NCBI GenBank assembly: GCA_012103575.1
Contig: WLWN01000001.1
Coordinates: 697,792 to 761,791, forward strand
Length of the DNA: 64,000 nt
Origin: Kiritimatiellia bacterium
Lineage (GTDB): Bacteria; Verrucomicrobiota; Kiritimatiellia; WLWN01
Direction of reading: 5' to 3'
Part shown: one piece after another, positions 1 through 9,159 of the stretch
How the letters are laid out: each line of letters starts with the position of its first letter
Position numbering within the stretch: position 1 is the stretch's first letter
Position numbers and translations under genes: made by a program
Notes under the pieces: model-generated
The model's database searches: none
The model's input: only the letters and a program-made list of their open reading frames with translations
Told to the model about the DNA's origin: nothing

Positions 1-907
1 GCTATATGCCGGAGCAGAAAGTTTAGTCCGTGGCAGCACCCGTCTTGCTCTACGCCTCGGTATGTCCCGTTTAGTCGTAGGATTAACCGTTATTGCTTTT
101 GCCACGAGTAGTCCGGAGCTGATTGTTGGCATTCAAACCTCCCTGAACGGACAGGGAAGTTTTGTACTCGGCAATATGGTTGGATCCAATATATGCAATA
201 TTGCCCTTATCCTGGGGGTCTCAGCGCTTATTTACCCCATCCAGACACACATCAAAGTAATTCGTTTTGAAATTCCCGTATTATTAGTAACAACGATTTT
301 ATGTTGTCTTCTTGTTTTCAATCGTGTCCTCAGCCCATTCGAAGGAGTGTTTCTTCTTTCATGCTTTATCCTATATGTCATCGTTAGCATTCGATTGGCA
401 CGAAACGAATCCCGAGCTTCAAAAGAAGAAAAGTGTAACCCATCTTTAGAACACTCTAAAGGAAATATACTTTTAGATTTAGTTTTCATTACCACGGGAA
501 TCTTTATTCTCATGTTTGGAGCCCACTACCTTGTGCGAGGAGCAACAACCGTCGCCCTCTCTTTTAACGTCAGCGAAGCCATGATTGGATTAACGATTGG
601 CGCTATAGGAACTAGCTTGCCCGAATTAGCGGCAGCCATTGTTGCCTCTTCTAAAAGAGAATCAGACATTATTGTCGGTAATGTCATTGGTTCTAATCTA
701 TTTAATATTCTTTGCGTACTGGCCATCGCATCACTCATCCATCCCATCAAAGCGCCTGACATTCAAAACGTTGACCTGGTTCTCATGCTAGTCCTTGCTA
801 TTTTAGCGCTTCCCATTATGAAATCCGGACGCCGAATAAGTCGTATTGAAGGAGCTTTTCTCGCCACATTATATTTGGGATACCTAACCTACCGAATCTT
901 TGGGTAG
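1..907 (+). CDS. Sodium/calcium (cation/Ca2+) exchanger, YrbG/CaxA family, 5'-truncated by window
   Basis: Inner-membrane antiporter of the CaCA superfamily, exchanging Ca2+ for Na+ or H+. The frame is open from base 2, and the residues before the first internal Met (GAESLVRGSTRLALRLG) already match the family, so the true start lies upstream of the window and the Met at 62 is internal. The two inverted alpha-repeats are visible: an ion-binding signature AFATSSPEL early in the visible part, and AIGTSLPEL about 180 residues later. Each is surrounded by hydrophobic membrane segments, with a charged cytoplasmic loop (ESRASKEEKCNPS) between the halves. The gene ends in TAG at 905-907. Family assignment is firm; the transported ion is inferred from the family. 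Confidence 0.9.
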   Translation, partial: LYAGAESLVRGSTRLALRLGMSRLVVGLTVIAFATSSPELIVGIQTSLNGQGSFVLGNMVGSNICNIALILGVSALIYPIQTHIKVIRFEIPVLLVTTILCCLLVFNRVLSPFEGVFLLSCFILYVIVSIRLARNESRASKEEKCNPSLEHSKGNILLDLVFITTGIFILMFGAHYLVRGATTVALSFNVSEAMIGLTIGAIGTSLPELAAAIVASSKRESDIIVGNVIGSNLFNILCVLAIASLIHPIKAPDIQNVDLVLMLVLAILALPIMKSGRRISRIEGAFLATLYLGYLTYRIFG

Positions 908-970
908 CCTTTAAGTAAAGACTCCTTATGTCTCAATTAAAACGTTAACAATAAAACGGAGGAAAGAAAA

Positions 971-1471
971 ATGGTATACAATATCATACCCCTACGAAGT
1001 AATAGCTGCAAAAGTGCACAACTAGAAAATCAAAGGAATAACCCGTTCAGGGATTTAGACGAACTGGTTGACGGCTTTTTCAATGGCTTTGAAAAAGCGC
1101 TAACCGTTCCAACACTGATCGGTTTGACGGGCCATAAAGTGGGGAATATCCCAAGGATCGATATGGCCGAAACAGATAAGGAGATACAACTCACCGCTGA
1201 ATTACCAGGTATAGATGAGAAAGAGATTGAGGTTCATCTAGAGGACGATCTGTTAACGATCTCCGGCGAGAAAAAAGAAGAGCATAAAGATGAAAATTAC
1301 CATATCTCTGAGAGATCCTATGGGAAATTCGAACGAGTCATTACGTTGCCAGCCGATGTTGATAAAGATCATGTAAAGGCACAATTCAAGAAAGGAGTTC
1401 TTAACATTGCAATACCCAAAACAGCTAAAGCACAGTCCTCACGAAAGAAGATTGATATTACGACGAAATAG
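971..1471 (+). CDS. Small heat-shock protein, Hsp20/alpha-crystallin family
   Basis: ATP-independent cytoplasmic holdase chaperone of 166 aa. The N-terminal arm (NPFRDLDELVDGFFNGF) is followed by an alpha-crystallin domain from about residue 60 to 150. That domain has the characteristic AELPGIDEKEIEVHLEDD, the SYGKFERVITLP stretch, and GVLNIAIPK near the end, which is the conserved G-V-L-x-I/V-x-I/V-P motif. A strong Shine-Dalgarno (GGAGGA, 958-963) lies 7 nt before the ATG. It is a monocistronic-looking unit followed by a 12-bp-stem hairpin. Stress regulation is typical for the family, but I see no clear CIRCE or sigma-32 site. Confidence 0.93.
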   Translation: MVYNIIPLRSNSCKSAQLENQRNNPFRDLDELVDGFFNGFEKALTVPTLIGLTGHKVGNIPRIDMAETDKEIQLTAELPGIDEKEIEVHLEDDLLTISGEKKEEHKDENYHISERSYGKFERVITLPADVDKDHVKAQFKKGVLNIAIPKTAKAQSSRKKIDITTK

Positions 1472-1486
1472 TCTTCAGTCTAAACA

Positions 1487-1513
1487 ACAGGGTGTGGGGT
1501 TCCCACACCCTGT
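1487..1513 (+). terminator. Hairpin downstream of hsp20, probable terminator
   Basis: A perfect 12-bp inverted repeat (ACAGGGTGTGGG with its complement) separated by a 3-nt loop, 15 nt after the hsp20 stop codon. No T-tract follows, so intrinsic termination is likely but not certain. The next 275 bp up to lpxD hold no convincing gene. Confidence 0.5.
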
Positions 1514-1788
1514 ATACCTATACACCCTTACAAAGGGATTCGTTATGCCGTCTCCTTTAAGGGCCTGGATAGAGTGGAAAAAACACTGTGCGATCGGTTT
1601 GTGTTCAGCATCCACCCAATCCACATTGTACGAATTTGCTCATAGCCGATTCCTACGCTTTGTCTCCCCACGTCCAATCTTCTTTTAAGAAAAGGGAAAG
1701 TTCCGTGACAAAATAGATCAAATGGATACACTCTATTATGAAAAACATGATCTTCGTGTCTTTACAATGAAAGCGAGCATAGGAAAAA

Positions 1789-2826
1789 GTGAATTTAACC
1801 ATTTCTCAAATTGCTGAAGAACTTGGGGTCCCTTTTACAGGAGATGGAGGTCTGTCGATTACGGGTATAGCCGGTTTGCGCGATGCACAAGAAGGCGATC
1901 TTTCTTTTTTAGCGAATGCTCGGTATGCCTTAGATATAACTGAAACAAAGGCGTCTGCTGTGCTGGTCGGGAAGGAGCACGATCAACCTTGTAAACCGGT
2001 TCTCATCAAAGTTGAAGATCCCGATGCGGCCTTTGCGCAAATTGCTCTCTATTTTGCGCCTCTACCTATTACTCCTGATGTCGGCGTGCACCCAAAGGCT
2101 ATTGTCTCTGAGGATTTTGAGCTCGGGAATCGTGTCAGTATCGGGCCTTACTGCGTTTTAGAATCCGGTGTAAAAGTTGGAGACGGCACCGTCCTGTCAG
2201 CAGGTTCTTACATAGGCCATAACACCCATATCGGAAAAAATTGTTTTTTTTATCCTCATGTAAGTATTCGAGAAAATGTTGAAATCGGCCATCGTGTTAT
2301 CATACATAATGGAACTGTGATTGGTAGTGATGGATTTGGGTATACTGTGGATAAGAAAGGGGTGCGTACTAAAATCCCTCAGCTTGGTTCTGTGAAAGTC
2401 GAGGACGATGTGGAGATGGGGGCTAACGTTACGATTGATCGGGCTCGTTTTGGGAAAACATCTATAGGATGTGGGACAAAAATTGATAATCTTGTTCAGA
2501 TAGCGCATAACGTGGTCATTGGGGAACATGTAGTGCTTTGCGCGCAAGTAGGCATTTCAGGAAGCGTAACGATCGGGGATTATGCGATACTCGGGGGTCA
2601 GGTAGGTTGTGCGGGTCATCTTGAAATAGGTGAGGGGGCTATGATCGGCGCACAGTCCGGTGTTACAAAGAGTGTAGCACCTAAGACATTTGTATCAGGT
2701 TATCCTGCAATGGAACATGCAAAAGCGACGCGTATGCATGCTCATCAAATGCGTATACCCATTCTAAAAAGCAAAGTCAAATCTTTGGAAAAACGGTTGC
2801 AAGAGCTAGAAGATAAAGCAAATTGA
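1789..2826 (+). CDS. lpxD: UDP-3-O-acylglucosamine N-acyltransferase
   Basis: Third enzyme of lipid A synthesis; it transfers an R-3-hydroxyacyl chain from ACP to the 2-amino group of UDP-3-O-acyl-glucosamine in the cytoplasm. It has 345 aa, close to the 341 aa of E. coli LpxD. The N-terminal uridine-binding domain (about 1-100) includes [11 protein letters not shown] left-handed beta-helix of hexapeptide repeats follows (about 100-310), with the GSDGFGY segment and the catalytic His240 in QIAHNV. The C-terminus is a coiled coil ([16 protein letters not shown]). The start is GTG with AGGAAAAA just upstream; no in-frame ATG fits better. The stop overlaps the next gene's ATG by one base, which implies translational coupling. 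It shows that the host has an LPS-type outer membrane. Confidence 0.95.
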   Translation: MNLTISQIAEELGVPFTGDGGLSITGIAGLRDAQEGDLSFLANARYALDITETKASAVLVGKEHDQPCKPVLIKVEDPDAAFAQIALYFAPLPITPDVGVHPKAIVSEDFELGNRVSIGPYCVLESGVKVGDGTVLSAGSYIGHNTHIGKNCFFYPHVSIRENVEIGHRVIIHNGTVIGSDGFGYTVDKKGVRTKIPQLGSVKVEDDVEMGANVTIDRARFGKTSIGCGTKIDNLVQIAHNVVIGEHVVLCAQVGISGSVTIGDYAILGGQVGCAGHLEIGEGAMIGAQSGVTKSVAPKTFVSGYPAMEHAKATRMHAHQMRIPILKSKVKSLEKRLQELEDKAN

Positions 2827-4631
2827 TGCAAAAGTCGGGTCATGCGTTAACCCCAGAATTTGTCTTGTCACGTTCCTCTGGCACAGCGGTAAAACCGAAG
2901 GATTTTGACTGGCTTGAAAAAAACATTCCCTGTCAAGCAGCGTGTCCAGCACAGACCGATATACCCGGATATCTAGAGGCCATTGCCAAAGGCAATTTTC
3001 GAGAGGCCTATCTTATTAATCTGCGCGACAACGTTTTTCCTGCGGTGTTAGGAAGAGTCTGTACACGTCCTTGTGAACCTGTTTGCCGACACGGATGGGA
3101 GGGGTTAGGTGCACCGGTAGCGATTTGTTTTTCGAAACGGTCCGCGGCTGATTTTTTGCAAGATAAAGAGCCTGTTATTCTTGATCCCATCTATACATCA
3201 ACGGGTAAACGTGTAGGCATTATTGGTGCCGGTTCGGCAGGGCTGACGGTTGCACGTGAATGTGCACTTTGGGGGCATGAGGTTACGGTCTACGAAAAAT
3301 ACGCTAGCCCGGGAGGGCTTATGATTCAGGGTATACCCGCCTTTCGCTTGCCACGGAAAATTGTTGAAAAGGAAATAGAGCAGATAAAGCGGTTGGGTGT
3401 AGACATTCGTTGCAATACAGAAGTCGGGCCTGAACTATCAATGGGAAAACTACAGACACAATATGATGCCATGGTTATCGCAACCGGCGCTCTTACACCC
3501 TATATGCCTTCGCTACCGGGCGATAACCTTTTGGGAATCGAGCACGGGTTAACGTTTCTAAAAGAGGCAAACAAAAATTTTCAGACTAGGGTAGGGGACC
3601 ATGTGGTTGTGATTGGTGGAGGGTTTACCGCTGTTGACTGCGCACGTATGGCTAAGCGGCTGGGTGCAAAAACGGTTACGATGTGTTATCGACGTTCACA
3701 AAAAGAGATGTATATCGCTGCACATGAAATAGACAAAATGCAGCGGGAAGAGATTTCTTTTAGAACACACATTGTACCGGTTGAATATCGAGGAAGTGAA
3801 CATGTTCAGTCCGTTCGTTTTCAAAAAGTAGCTTTAGGTGAACTGGAGGAATCGGGTCGTTGTTGTCCTAAGCCCGTTTCGGGTACGGAATTTGAAATTC
3901 CTGCAGATACAGTTCTTTTGGGGACTGGCCAGACACAAGATTTTTCATGGTTAGACCAAAGATTGTCTGAAACATTATTGAATGATGAAGGGCAATTTAA
4001 AGCAGGAGCAGCAACCATAACGGCTATAGATAATGTCTTTGTAGCTGGAGATGTGGCAACAGGGCCGGGCTCTCTGATTGATGCCATTGGTCATGGAAAA
4101 CAATGTGCTCGCGAAGTGGATCGATATCTTATGGAAAAACAGCGACACATAGATATTGTCTATATTGAAGATGCAAAAGAAACCGGGCGCACAAGAGCGA
4201 TGGATGAAATTCCTCGTCAAACCATGCCTGTGGTACCCCTTGAAAACCGTACTGTTTCGGCTGAGGTTGAGTTAGGGTTTAATGATGAGGTGGCTACATG
4301 TGAAGCGAGCCGCTGTTATCTTTGTCACTATAAATTTGAAATTGATAATGACCTTTGTATCTATTGTGATCGTTGCCTAAAAGTTAAACCGGTAGAAAAA
4401 TGTATCGTTAAAGTAAGTTCATTGAGTCATGACGAAAAAGGGCGCATTTCTGGGTATAAAGTGTCAACTAGTAGTCGCGATTATAATATGCTTTATATAG
4501 ACCAAAACGAATGTATTCGTTGTGGAGCTTGCGTTGATATTTGCCCTGTAGAATGTATTTCTTTGCAGAAGGTAAGCAAGCAGACTCTTCTGGTAGAGGA
4601 AGGTTCTATAACAGACAGCAAGCTGTCTTAA
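2826..4631 (+). CDS. FAD/NAD(P)-binding oxidoreductase, glutamate-synthase small-subunit-like, with C-terminal ferredoxin domain
   Basis: Cytoplasmic flavoprotein of 601 aa related to GltD/NfnB/DPYD-type electron-transfer subunits. The N-terminal alpha-helical Fe-S domain carries CQAACPAQTDIPGYL and VCTRPCEPVC. Next come a FAD Rossmann motif (GIIGAGSAGL), a NAD(P) Rossmann motif (VVIGGGFTAVDCA), and FVAGDVATGPGSLIDA near the end of the flavin domain. Two C-terminal 4Fe-4S motifs follow: CIRCGACVDICP is canonical, while the preceding one (CIYCDRC, then KPVEKC) has a longer last spacing. I start it at the ATG at 2826, which overlaps the lpxD stop (TGATG); a TTG at 2823 is less likely. It has no partner glutamate synthase large subunit nearby, so its electron acceptor is unknown. 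Confidence 0.85.
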   Translation: MQKSGHALTPEFVLSRSSGTAVKPKDFDWLEKNIPCQAACPAQTDIPGYLEAIAKGNFREAYLINLRDNVFPAVLGRVCTRPCEPVCRHGWEGLGAPVAICFSKRSAADFLQDKEPVILDPIYTSTGKRVGIIGAGSAGLTVARECALWGHEVTVYEKYASPGGLMIQGIPAFRLPRKIVEKEIEQIKRLGVDIRCNTEVGPELSMGKLQTQYDAMVIATGALTPYMPSLPGDNLLGIEHGLTFLKEANKNFQTRVGDHVVVIGGGFTAVDCARMAKRLGAKTVTMCYRRSQKEMYIAAHEIDKMQREEISFRTHIVPVEYRGSEHVQSVRFQKVALGELEESGRCCPKPVSGTEFEIPADTVLLGTGQTQDFSWLDQRLSETLLNDEGQFKAGAATITAIDNVFVAGDVATGPGSLIDAIGHGKQCAREVDRYLMEKQRHIDIVYIEDAKETGRTRAMDEIPRQTMPVVPLENRTVSAEVELGFNDEVATCEASRCYLCHYKFEIDNDLCIYCDRCLKVKPVEKCIVKVSSLSHDEKGRISGYKVSTSSRDYNMLYIDQNECIRCGACVDICPVECISLQKVSKQTLLVEEGSITDSKLS

Positions 4632-4728
4632 GAAAAGTGGTAGCCAGCTACCGGACTCCATATCGCAATACTCAATATATCTTTGGTGAAGAGTATTCTT
4701 CGGTTCTTGGACCTTCGACTTTTGACCT

Positions 4729-4944
4729 TTATTCCGATATACCCATCGCCATTTTTGCTTCTATCACAGCTTTAGACTCAGCTTCTTCACGCGTAGGAGA
4801 TGTAATTCGAGAGATAACCGCTCCTGGATCGACATTGTCTACTGTACATATATATTGATCGCCAAGCTTGTAAGATTTTATTCTTATATTCCATTTCCCG
4901 GCAGACTCTGTCCGTGTTTGAAGGGCTTCAGTAGTTTGTTCCAT
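4729..4944 (-). CDS. Small hypothetical protein, 71 aa
   Basis: Not recognised. I support it as a real gene because an ideal Shine-Dalgarno (AAAGGAG on the minus strand, 4954-4960) lies about 9 nt before the ATG, and the product has a sensible soluble composition. Residues suggest an alternating strand pattern (WNIRIKSYKLGDQYICTV) followed by a helix (TREEAESKAVIEAKMAMG). No signal peptide or membrane segment. It is encoded opposite to its neighbours, convergent with the oxidoreductase and divergent from the addA-like gene. Function unknown. Confidence 0.65.
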   Translation of the reverse strand: MEQTTEALQTRTESAGKWNIRIKSYKLGDQYICTVDNVDPGAVISRITSPTREEAESKAVIEAKMAMGISE

Positions 4945-5092
4945 TTGGTCTTTCTCCTTTAATAGAACTTTAGTAAAAGATGTCCCTCTTTGTCGATCAG
5001 AAATTCTAACTTTGGAACAAAACTAGAATTTCTAGTTATTCGTCCGTGGTTCATGGTAACCTAATGGGAGGTTGTGGACAAAAATTGACCTT

Positions 5093-8000
5093 ATGGAAAA
5101 AATAACTCACCAAGTGATTACGGCATCTGCGGGTACGGGGAAGACGTTTCAACTCGCCCACCGGTATATACGGCTTATGGCATACGGTGTATCTCCAGAT
5201 CGGATCATTGCGTTAGCTTTTTCTCGAAAGGCGGCAGGAGAAATTTTTGACTCGATCATTGAGCATCTGAGCAGAGCGGTGGGTAGTGATGATGGAGCAA
5301 AAGAGATGGGGGCACGCATTGAAAGGCCGGATCTTCATCAAACGAATTTTCTGAAAATTCTTCACCGTTTGCTCCAACACCTCCATCGTATTCATATCAG
5401 TACGCTTGATCGTTTTATTGTAGGGATCGTCCGCACATTTCCTGCTGAGCTGGGGTTGCCTATGCAGTTAGATATTTTCGATCCTGAAAATATCGTTGCT
5501 AAAAGCATACGACAAGACATTTTGAGGACGCTCTTTAATCATCACGATGTCGACTCAAACGCACAGATCACATTTTTGCACGCGTTTAAACAAGCTACCT
5601 TTGGCCAAGAAGAAAAAGGATTAGAACGTGCTCTTGATGCGTTTGTTAATGAATACCTTGATGCGTATCGTATATTGCCAAACGGGAACCTTTGGGGGGC
5701 ACGGAAGATCATTTGGCCCGATGAACCCGTTTGGGTGCAGCCCGTAAAGAATATTCAGGAAATCGCGAAAGAACTGAAGCGATCATTCGGAGAAAGTAGA
5801 TTTCATAAAACGTTGTTAAAAAGTTTGACCCAAATCATTGACTTTTCAGGTCAGTACAGTGAAGAGGCTGTTTGGGATAACCGGGTCGGTAAAAGCATGG
5901 TTTTCCAAAAATTGTTGGCTTATATAGATGAGGGAGAGAGGGCCGAAATATCGATATCCTATGCCAAAAAAGAATACAGATTTACGTTTGAACAAAGTCA
6001 GCAAATCAGATGCCTTTTACGTCATGTAATGGGCGTAGAATTTCATAGGGCCTTAATGAGAACAAAAGGTTTGTATCGGATATTAGATCAGTATGATCAC
6101 TTGTACCATACGCGGATGCATCGACAAGGGTCCCTTACGTTTGAGGATGCACAGCATCTTTTAACCTCTAAAGAGGGAAGTCGGCTTTACATTGATTATC
6201 GGCTTGATTGTAAATTAGATCATTGGTTATTGGATGAGTTCCAAGATACAAGCGATATGCAGTGGGAGGTGTTTCGTAATGTCGTGGATGAAATAGTACA
6301 AGATCCTAGCGGTGAACGTAGCTTCTTTTATGTGGGGGATGTGAAACAGGCTATATATGGTTGGCGTGGTGGAAATGCGCAGCTTTTTGGAAGGATCCTT
6401 GAACAGTATGGAGATCGTATTGAGCAACGTCCCCTGAACACTTCTTTTCGATCCTGCCAACCGATTATTGATACGGTCAATGAAGTGTTTGGTCGCCTTC
6501 CAGATGATCTCTTTTCTGTAGAAACGATAGCTGGATGGAACAAAATATGGATTGACCATCAGATCCAAAAAGAAGTGGTTCCTTCGGAAGGGTATGTAGC
6601 ATTACTTGAACCCGATAACCATAACGGTGAAACAAAACCAACGGATGAAGATAGATATGAAACCGTGGCCCGAATCCTTAAAGAAATCAACCCGCTAAAA
6701 TGTGGACTATCCGTTGCTGTGCTTGTCCGTACAAACCATAGTGGAAAGGACGTTGTCAATATGCTGCGCCGAGCGTGCCCAGATTTACATATTGTACATG
6801 AAGGGAAAAGGGAGATTCATGATAGTCCTGTAGTCTCTCTTTTATTATCGCTCATAAAATTTGCAGCTCATCCAGGTGACATGTTTGCTTGGCGACACCT
6901 GGAAATGAGCCCCCTTAAGGTCGTTTTATCCATACTGTCTGATGCACAAGAGGACCTCCCCTTAATATTATTGGAAAAGATGCAGGTGCTAGGGTTTCAA
7001 GGTTTTATCCGGTACTGGGGCGACAAAATAGAGGCCTCCCATCCACTTGATGCCTTTGGCAAAAAGCGGTTACAAGATTTGGTTGACGCGGCAGGGGAAT
7101 TTGATGCTTTAGGGCGGAGAGATGCCAATACGTTTCTCCGCTTCATAGACCATTACCATATCCATGAAATCGCTGCAGAGCAAGCCGTCCGCGTTATGAC
7201 AATCCATCAAGCCAAGGGACTTGATTTTGATATTGTTATTCTACCTGATCTACAAGGGAGAAATATGGTTCGTGCAGGGCAGATTGATTTTGTTATGGCG
7301 CGTGATCGTAGCACGAACCAGAATCAGTGGGCATTAAAGATGCCACGAAGATTGATGGCTGAAAGCGACTCGGTTCTTGCTGAACAGGTAAAAGCAGAGG
7401 ATGAAAAGGCATCGATGGATGCGCTTTGCGTCTTATATGTAGCCATGACCAGGGCTAAACGAGCGCTCTATATGCTTACAGCGTTTCCTGGAAAAAGTGC
7501 GACAACAACAGATTCTGCAACGTTTGTCAAATATCAGCTTTCTGGAGAACTAAACCCTATTGATGGCCCACGTATGGTTGTTCATGGAAAAGAGGTCCTT
7601 TGTCTATACGAAAAAGGAGCGCGCGATTGGTACACAAAAATTCCGGAAGTTCAGGCCACTCATACCTCTAAGAAAAAAGATAAAATTGCTGAAGATTTTC
7701 ATGAAAGACCTTCGCGTCGAAAAAGATTTAGTCGTGTCTCTCCATCGGGCCAAGCAGAGGAAAGACAACAAAGCGTAACGGGATTGCTCAGCGAGTCCAT
7801 GTATCAAAGTTTAGATTTTGGTACAGCTGTTCATGAACTGTTTGAGCGTGTCTCGTGGATCGAAGAAGAAGATCTTAAAACGATTATCCAGGATTGGCGA
7901 GAAGCCTCTTCCTATAATGAATCGTTAAAACAGAAAGCCATAGAAAATTTTCGGGACGCGCTAGTAGCGGGTGAGGTCAAAAATGCTTTATCTAAACCCA

Positions 8001-8314
8001 AAGGTCCGATTGAATTATGGAAAGAAAAGAATTTTGAGATCATTCTTAACGACGAATGGGTTACAGGCACATTTGACCGTGTAACCATTTTCTATGCTGA
8101 TGCTAGACGACCTATAAGAGCGACGATTCTTGACTATAAAACAAATCAAATTGCGGATGATGACGACTATCTTCATCTATTAGAACATTATCGTCCACAG
8201 TTAACTCTTTACCAACGTGTTCTTGCCGAGATTTTAAAAATCGATGCTGGTCAGATAACCCTTCAGCTTTTGTTTACACGTTTAGGAAAGGTGTGCGAAG
8301 TGGTCAGGCATTGA
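5093..8314 (+). CDS. addA: UvrD/REP-family helicase-exonuclease, AddA/RecB-like
   Basis: Probable DNA end-processing helicase-nuclease for recombinational repair, 1073 aa. The superfamily 1 motifs appear in order: Walker A (ASAGTGKT, near the N-terminus), Walker B (LLDEFQDTS), motif III (VGDVKQAIYGWRGG), motif IV (LNTSFRS), motif V (VMTIHQAKGLDFD) and motif VI (LYVAMTRAKRAL). A C-terminal PD-(D/E)XK nuclease domain follows, with GTAVHELFE, then GTFDRV and ILDYKTN. This is the AddA/RecB architecture rather than plain UvrD. I chose the ATG at 5093 because the protein then begins MEKITHQVITASAGTGKT as in relatives; a TTG at 5072 next to GGGAGG would add seven residues. No addB is in the window, so the partner subunit is unknown. 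Confidence 0.85.
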   Translation: MEKITHQVITASAGTGKTFQLAHRYIRLMAYGVSPDRIIALAFSRKAAGEIFDSIIEHLSRAVGSDDGAKEMGARIERPDLHQTNFLKILHRLLQHLHRIHISTLDRFIVGIVRTFPAELGLPMQLDIFDPENIVAKSIRQDILRTLFNHHDVDSNAQITFLHAFKQATFGQEEKGLERALDAFVNEYLDAYRILPNGNLWGARKIIWPDEPVWVQPVKNIQEIAKELKRSFGESRFHKTLLKSLTQIIDFSGQYSEEAVWDNRVGKSMVFQKLLAYIDEGERAEISISYAKKEYRFTFEQSQQIRCLLRHVMGVEFHRALMRTKGLYRILDQYDHLYHTRMHRQGSLTFEDAQHLLTSKEGSRLYIDYRLDCKLDHWLLDEFQDTSDMQWEVFRNVVDEIVQDPSGERSFFYVGDVKQAIYGWRGGNAQLFGRILEQYGDRIEQRPLNTSFRSCQPIIDTVNEVFGRLPDDLFSVETIAGWNKIWIDHQIQKEVVPSEGYVALLEPDNHNGETKPTDEDRYETVARILKEINPLKCGLSVAVLVRTNHSGKDVVNMLRRACPDLHIVHEGKREIHDSPVVSLLLSLIKFAAHPGDMFAWRHLEMSPLKVVLSILSDAQEDLPLILLEKMQVLGFQGFIRYWGDKIEASHPLDAFGKKRLQDLVDAAGEFDALGRRDANTFLRFIDHYHIHEIAAEQAVRVMTIHQAKGLDFDIVILPDLQGRNMVRAGQIDFVMARDRSTNQNQWALKMPRRLMAESDSVLAEQVKAEDEKASMDALCVLYVAMTRAKRALYMLTAFPGKSATTTDSATFVKYQLSGELNPIDGPRMVVHGKEVLCLYEKGARDWYTKIPEVQATHTSKKKDKIAEDFHERPSRRKRFSRVSPSGQAEERQQSVTGLLSESMYQSLDFGTAVHELFERVSWIEEEDLKTIIQDWREASSYNESLKQKAIENFRDALVAGEVKNALSKPKGPIELWKEKNFEIILNDEWVTGTFDRVTIFYADARRPIRATILDYKTNQIADDDDYLHLLEHYRPQLTLYQRVLAEILKIDAGQITLQLLFTRLGKVCEVVRH

Positions 8315-8363
8315 AGGATTGAGTGCTGAAAGACGCATAAGCAGGACCCACACAGTGTAAACA

Positions 8364-8899
8364 TCATTTTTTGATAGGCCATAAAGATATAAAGTAGACC
8401 ATAAAAGCCCCTACGGTATCTGCCACCCAGTCAAAAATGTCGGCTGTGCGGCCAGGACAAAATATTGATGCAACTCATCTAATAGACCGTAAAACGAGGT
8501 AAAAATGACCAAATACATCGCGGACTTCAAAAAAGTGTACTTTCTTTCTTTATACAGTGCAAAAAAGAATAAAACCTGGATCCGTCAGTTAAACGCGGTT
8601 TTCTGCACGAACCATTTGGGCCAAAAGGAATTACAAAAAGGCCTCGACGCACCCAGCGGGTGCGCCTGCATTTTTTTGCAACCTTTTGCCTCCAAAGTAT
8701 TCGCACAGAAATCCCACGTTTAACTGACGGATCCAGGTAAAATAGAAAGCACAGCAAAAATACCCATATGTGCCAGCTTATCCATTCCGGGAAATGTAAA
8801 AAACGGTTTATGGTCTAATGTCGAAGCGCTTAACTGGTAAATCAGACTCATCCAAAGAAAAGCCGGACCCCAATAGAGTAGCCGAAAAATACGATACAT
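8364..8899 (-). pseudogene. VanZ-like membrane protein gene, interrupted by a 163-bp element and frameshifted
   Basis: The minus strand reads MYRIFRLLYWGPAFLW, then LDHKPFFTFPGMDKLAHMG, which is the start of a VanZ-family integral membrane protein, with AAAGGTG upstream of the ATG at 8899. After ILSIL-type residues the frame enters the palindromic element at 8575-8737 and hits a stop there. Beyond the element the gene resumes (FFFALYKERKYTF ... GLLDELHQYF) and then needs a one-base correction to continue PGRTADIFDWVADTVGAF and end at TGA 8364-8366. Deleting the element plus one TAAAA copy rejoins the frame exactly. VanZ relatives are small membrane proteins of mostly unknown role, some giving teicoplanin tolerance. 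This copy is broken twice. Confidence 0.8.
8575..8737 (+). mobile_element. Palindromic MITE-like element, copy 1 (inside vanZ-like gene)
   Basis: A 163-bp element with terminal inverted repeats beginning CCTGGATCCGTCAGTTAAAC. The whole element is an imperfect palindrome: each arm of about 75 bp pairs with the other around a central GCACCC/GGGTGC hairpin. It is flanked on both sides by TAAAA, a 5-bp target duplication. It encodes no protein, so it must have been moved by a transposase supplied elsewhere. Confidence 0.9.
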
Positions 8900-8948
8900 T
8901 GAAAAACACCTTTTTAAATTTGATACATGCTGAAAAAATAGTATAAGA

Positions 8949-9111
8949 CCTGGATCCGTCAGTTAAACGCGGTTTTCTGCACGAACCATTTGGGCCAAAA
9001 GGAATTACAAAAAAGCCTCGACGCACCCAGCGGGTGCGCCTGCGTTTTTTTGCAACCTTTTGCCTCCAAAGCATTCGCACAGAAATCCCACGCTTAACTG
9101 ACGGATCCAGG
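8949..9111 (+). mobile_element. Palindromic MITE-like element, copy 2 (upstream of trpS)
   Basis: Same 163-bp length, same orientation and nearly the same sequence as the copy 212 bp to its left. It is flanked by TAAGA on each side. It lies in the divergent region between the vanZ-like remnant and trpS, 48 bp before the trpS ATG, so it may sit in or replace the trpS promoter or leader. Confidence 0.9.
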
Positions 9112-9159
9112 TAAGAACCCGATTTTGCAAAATACGGACTCGAAAGGAAATACTCTTTT

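Noticed and set aside
1407..1731. Open frames on both strands between hsp20 and lpxD
   Set aside because: No ribosome-binding site, composition unlike proteins, and one overlaps the hsp20 terminator hairpin.
4633..4728. Terminator between the oxidoreductase and the small convergent gene
   Set aside because: Only a 6-bp stem (GGTAGC/GCTACC) with a 2-nt loop and no T-tract, too weak to call.
8505..9080. Short open frames across the two palindromic elements before trpS
   Set aside because: They are read through the non-coding MITE; the only coding signal is the broken vanZ-like gene on the minus strand.
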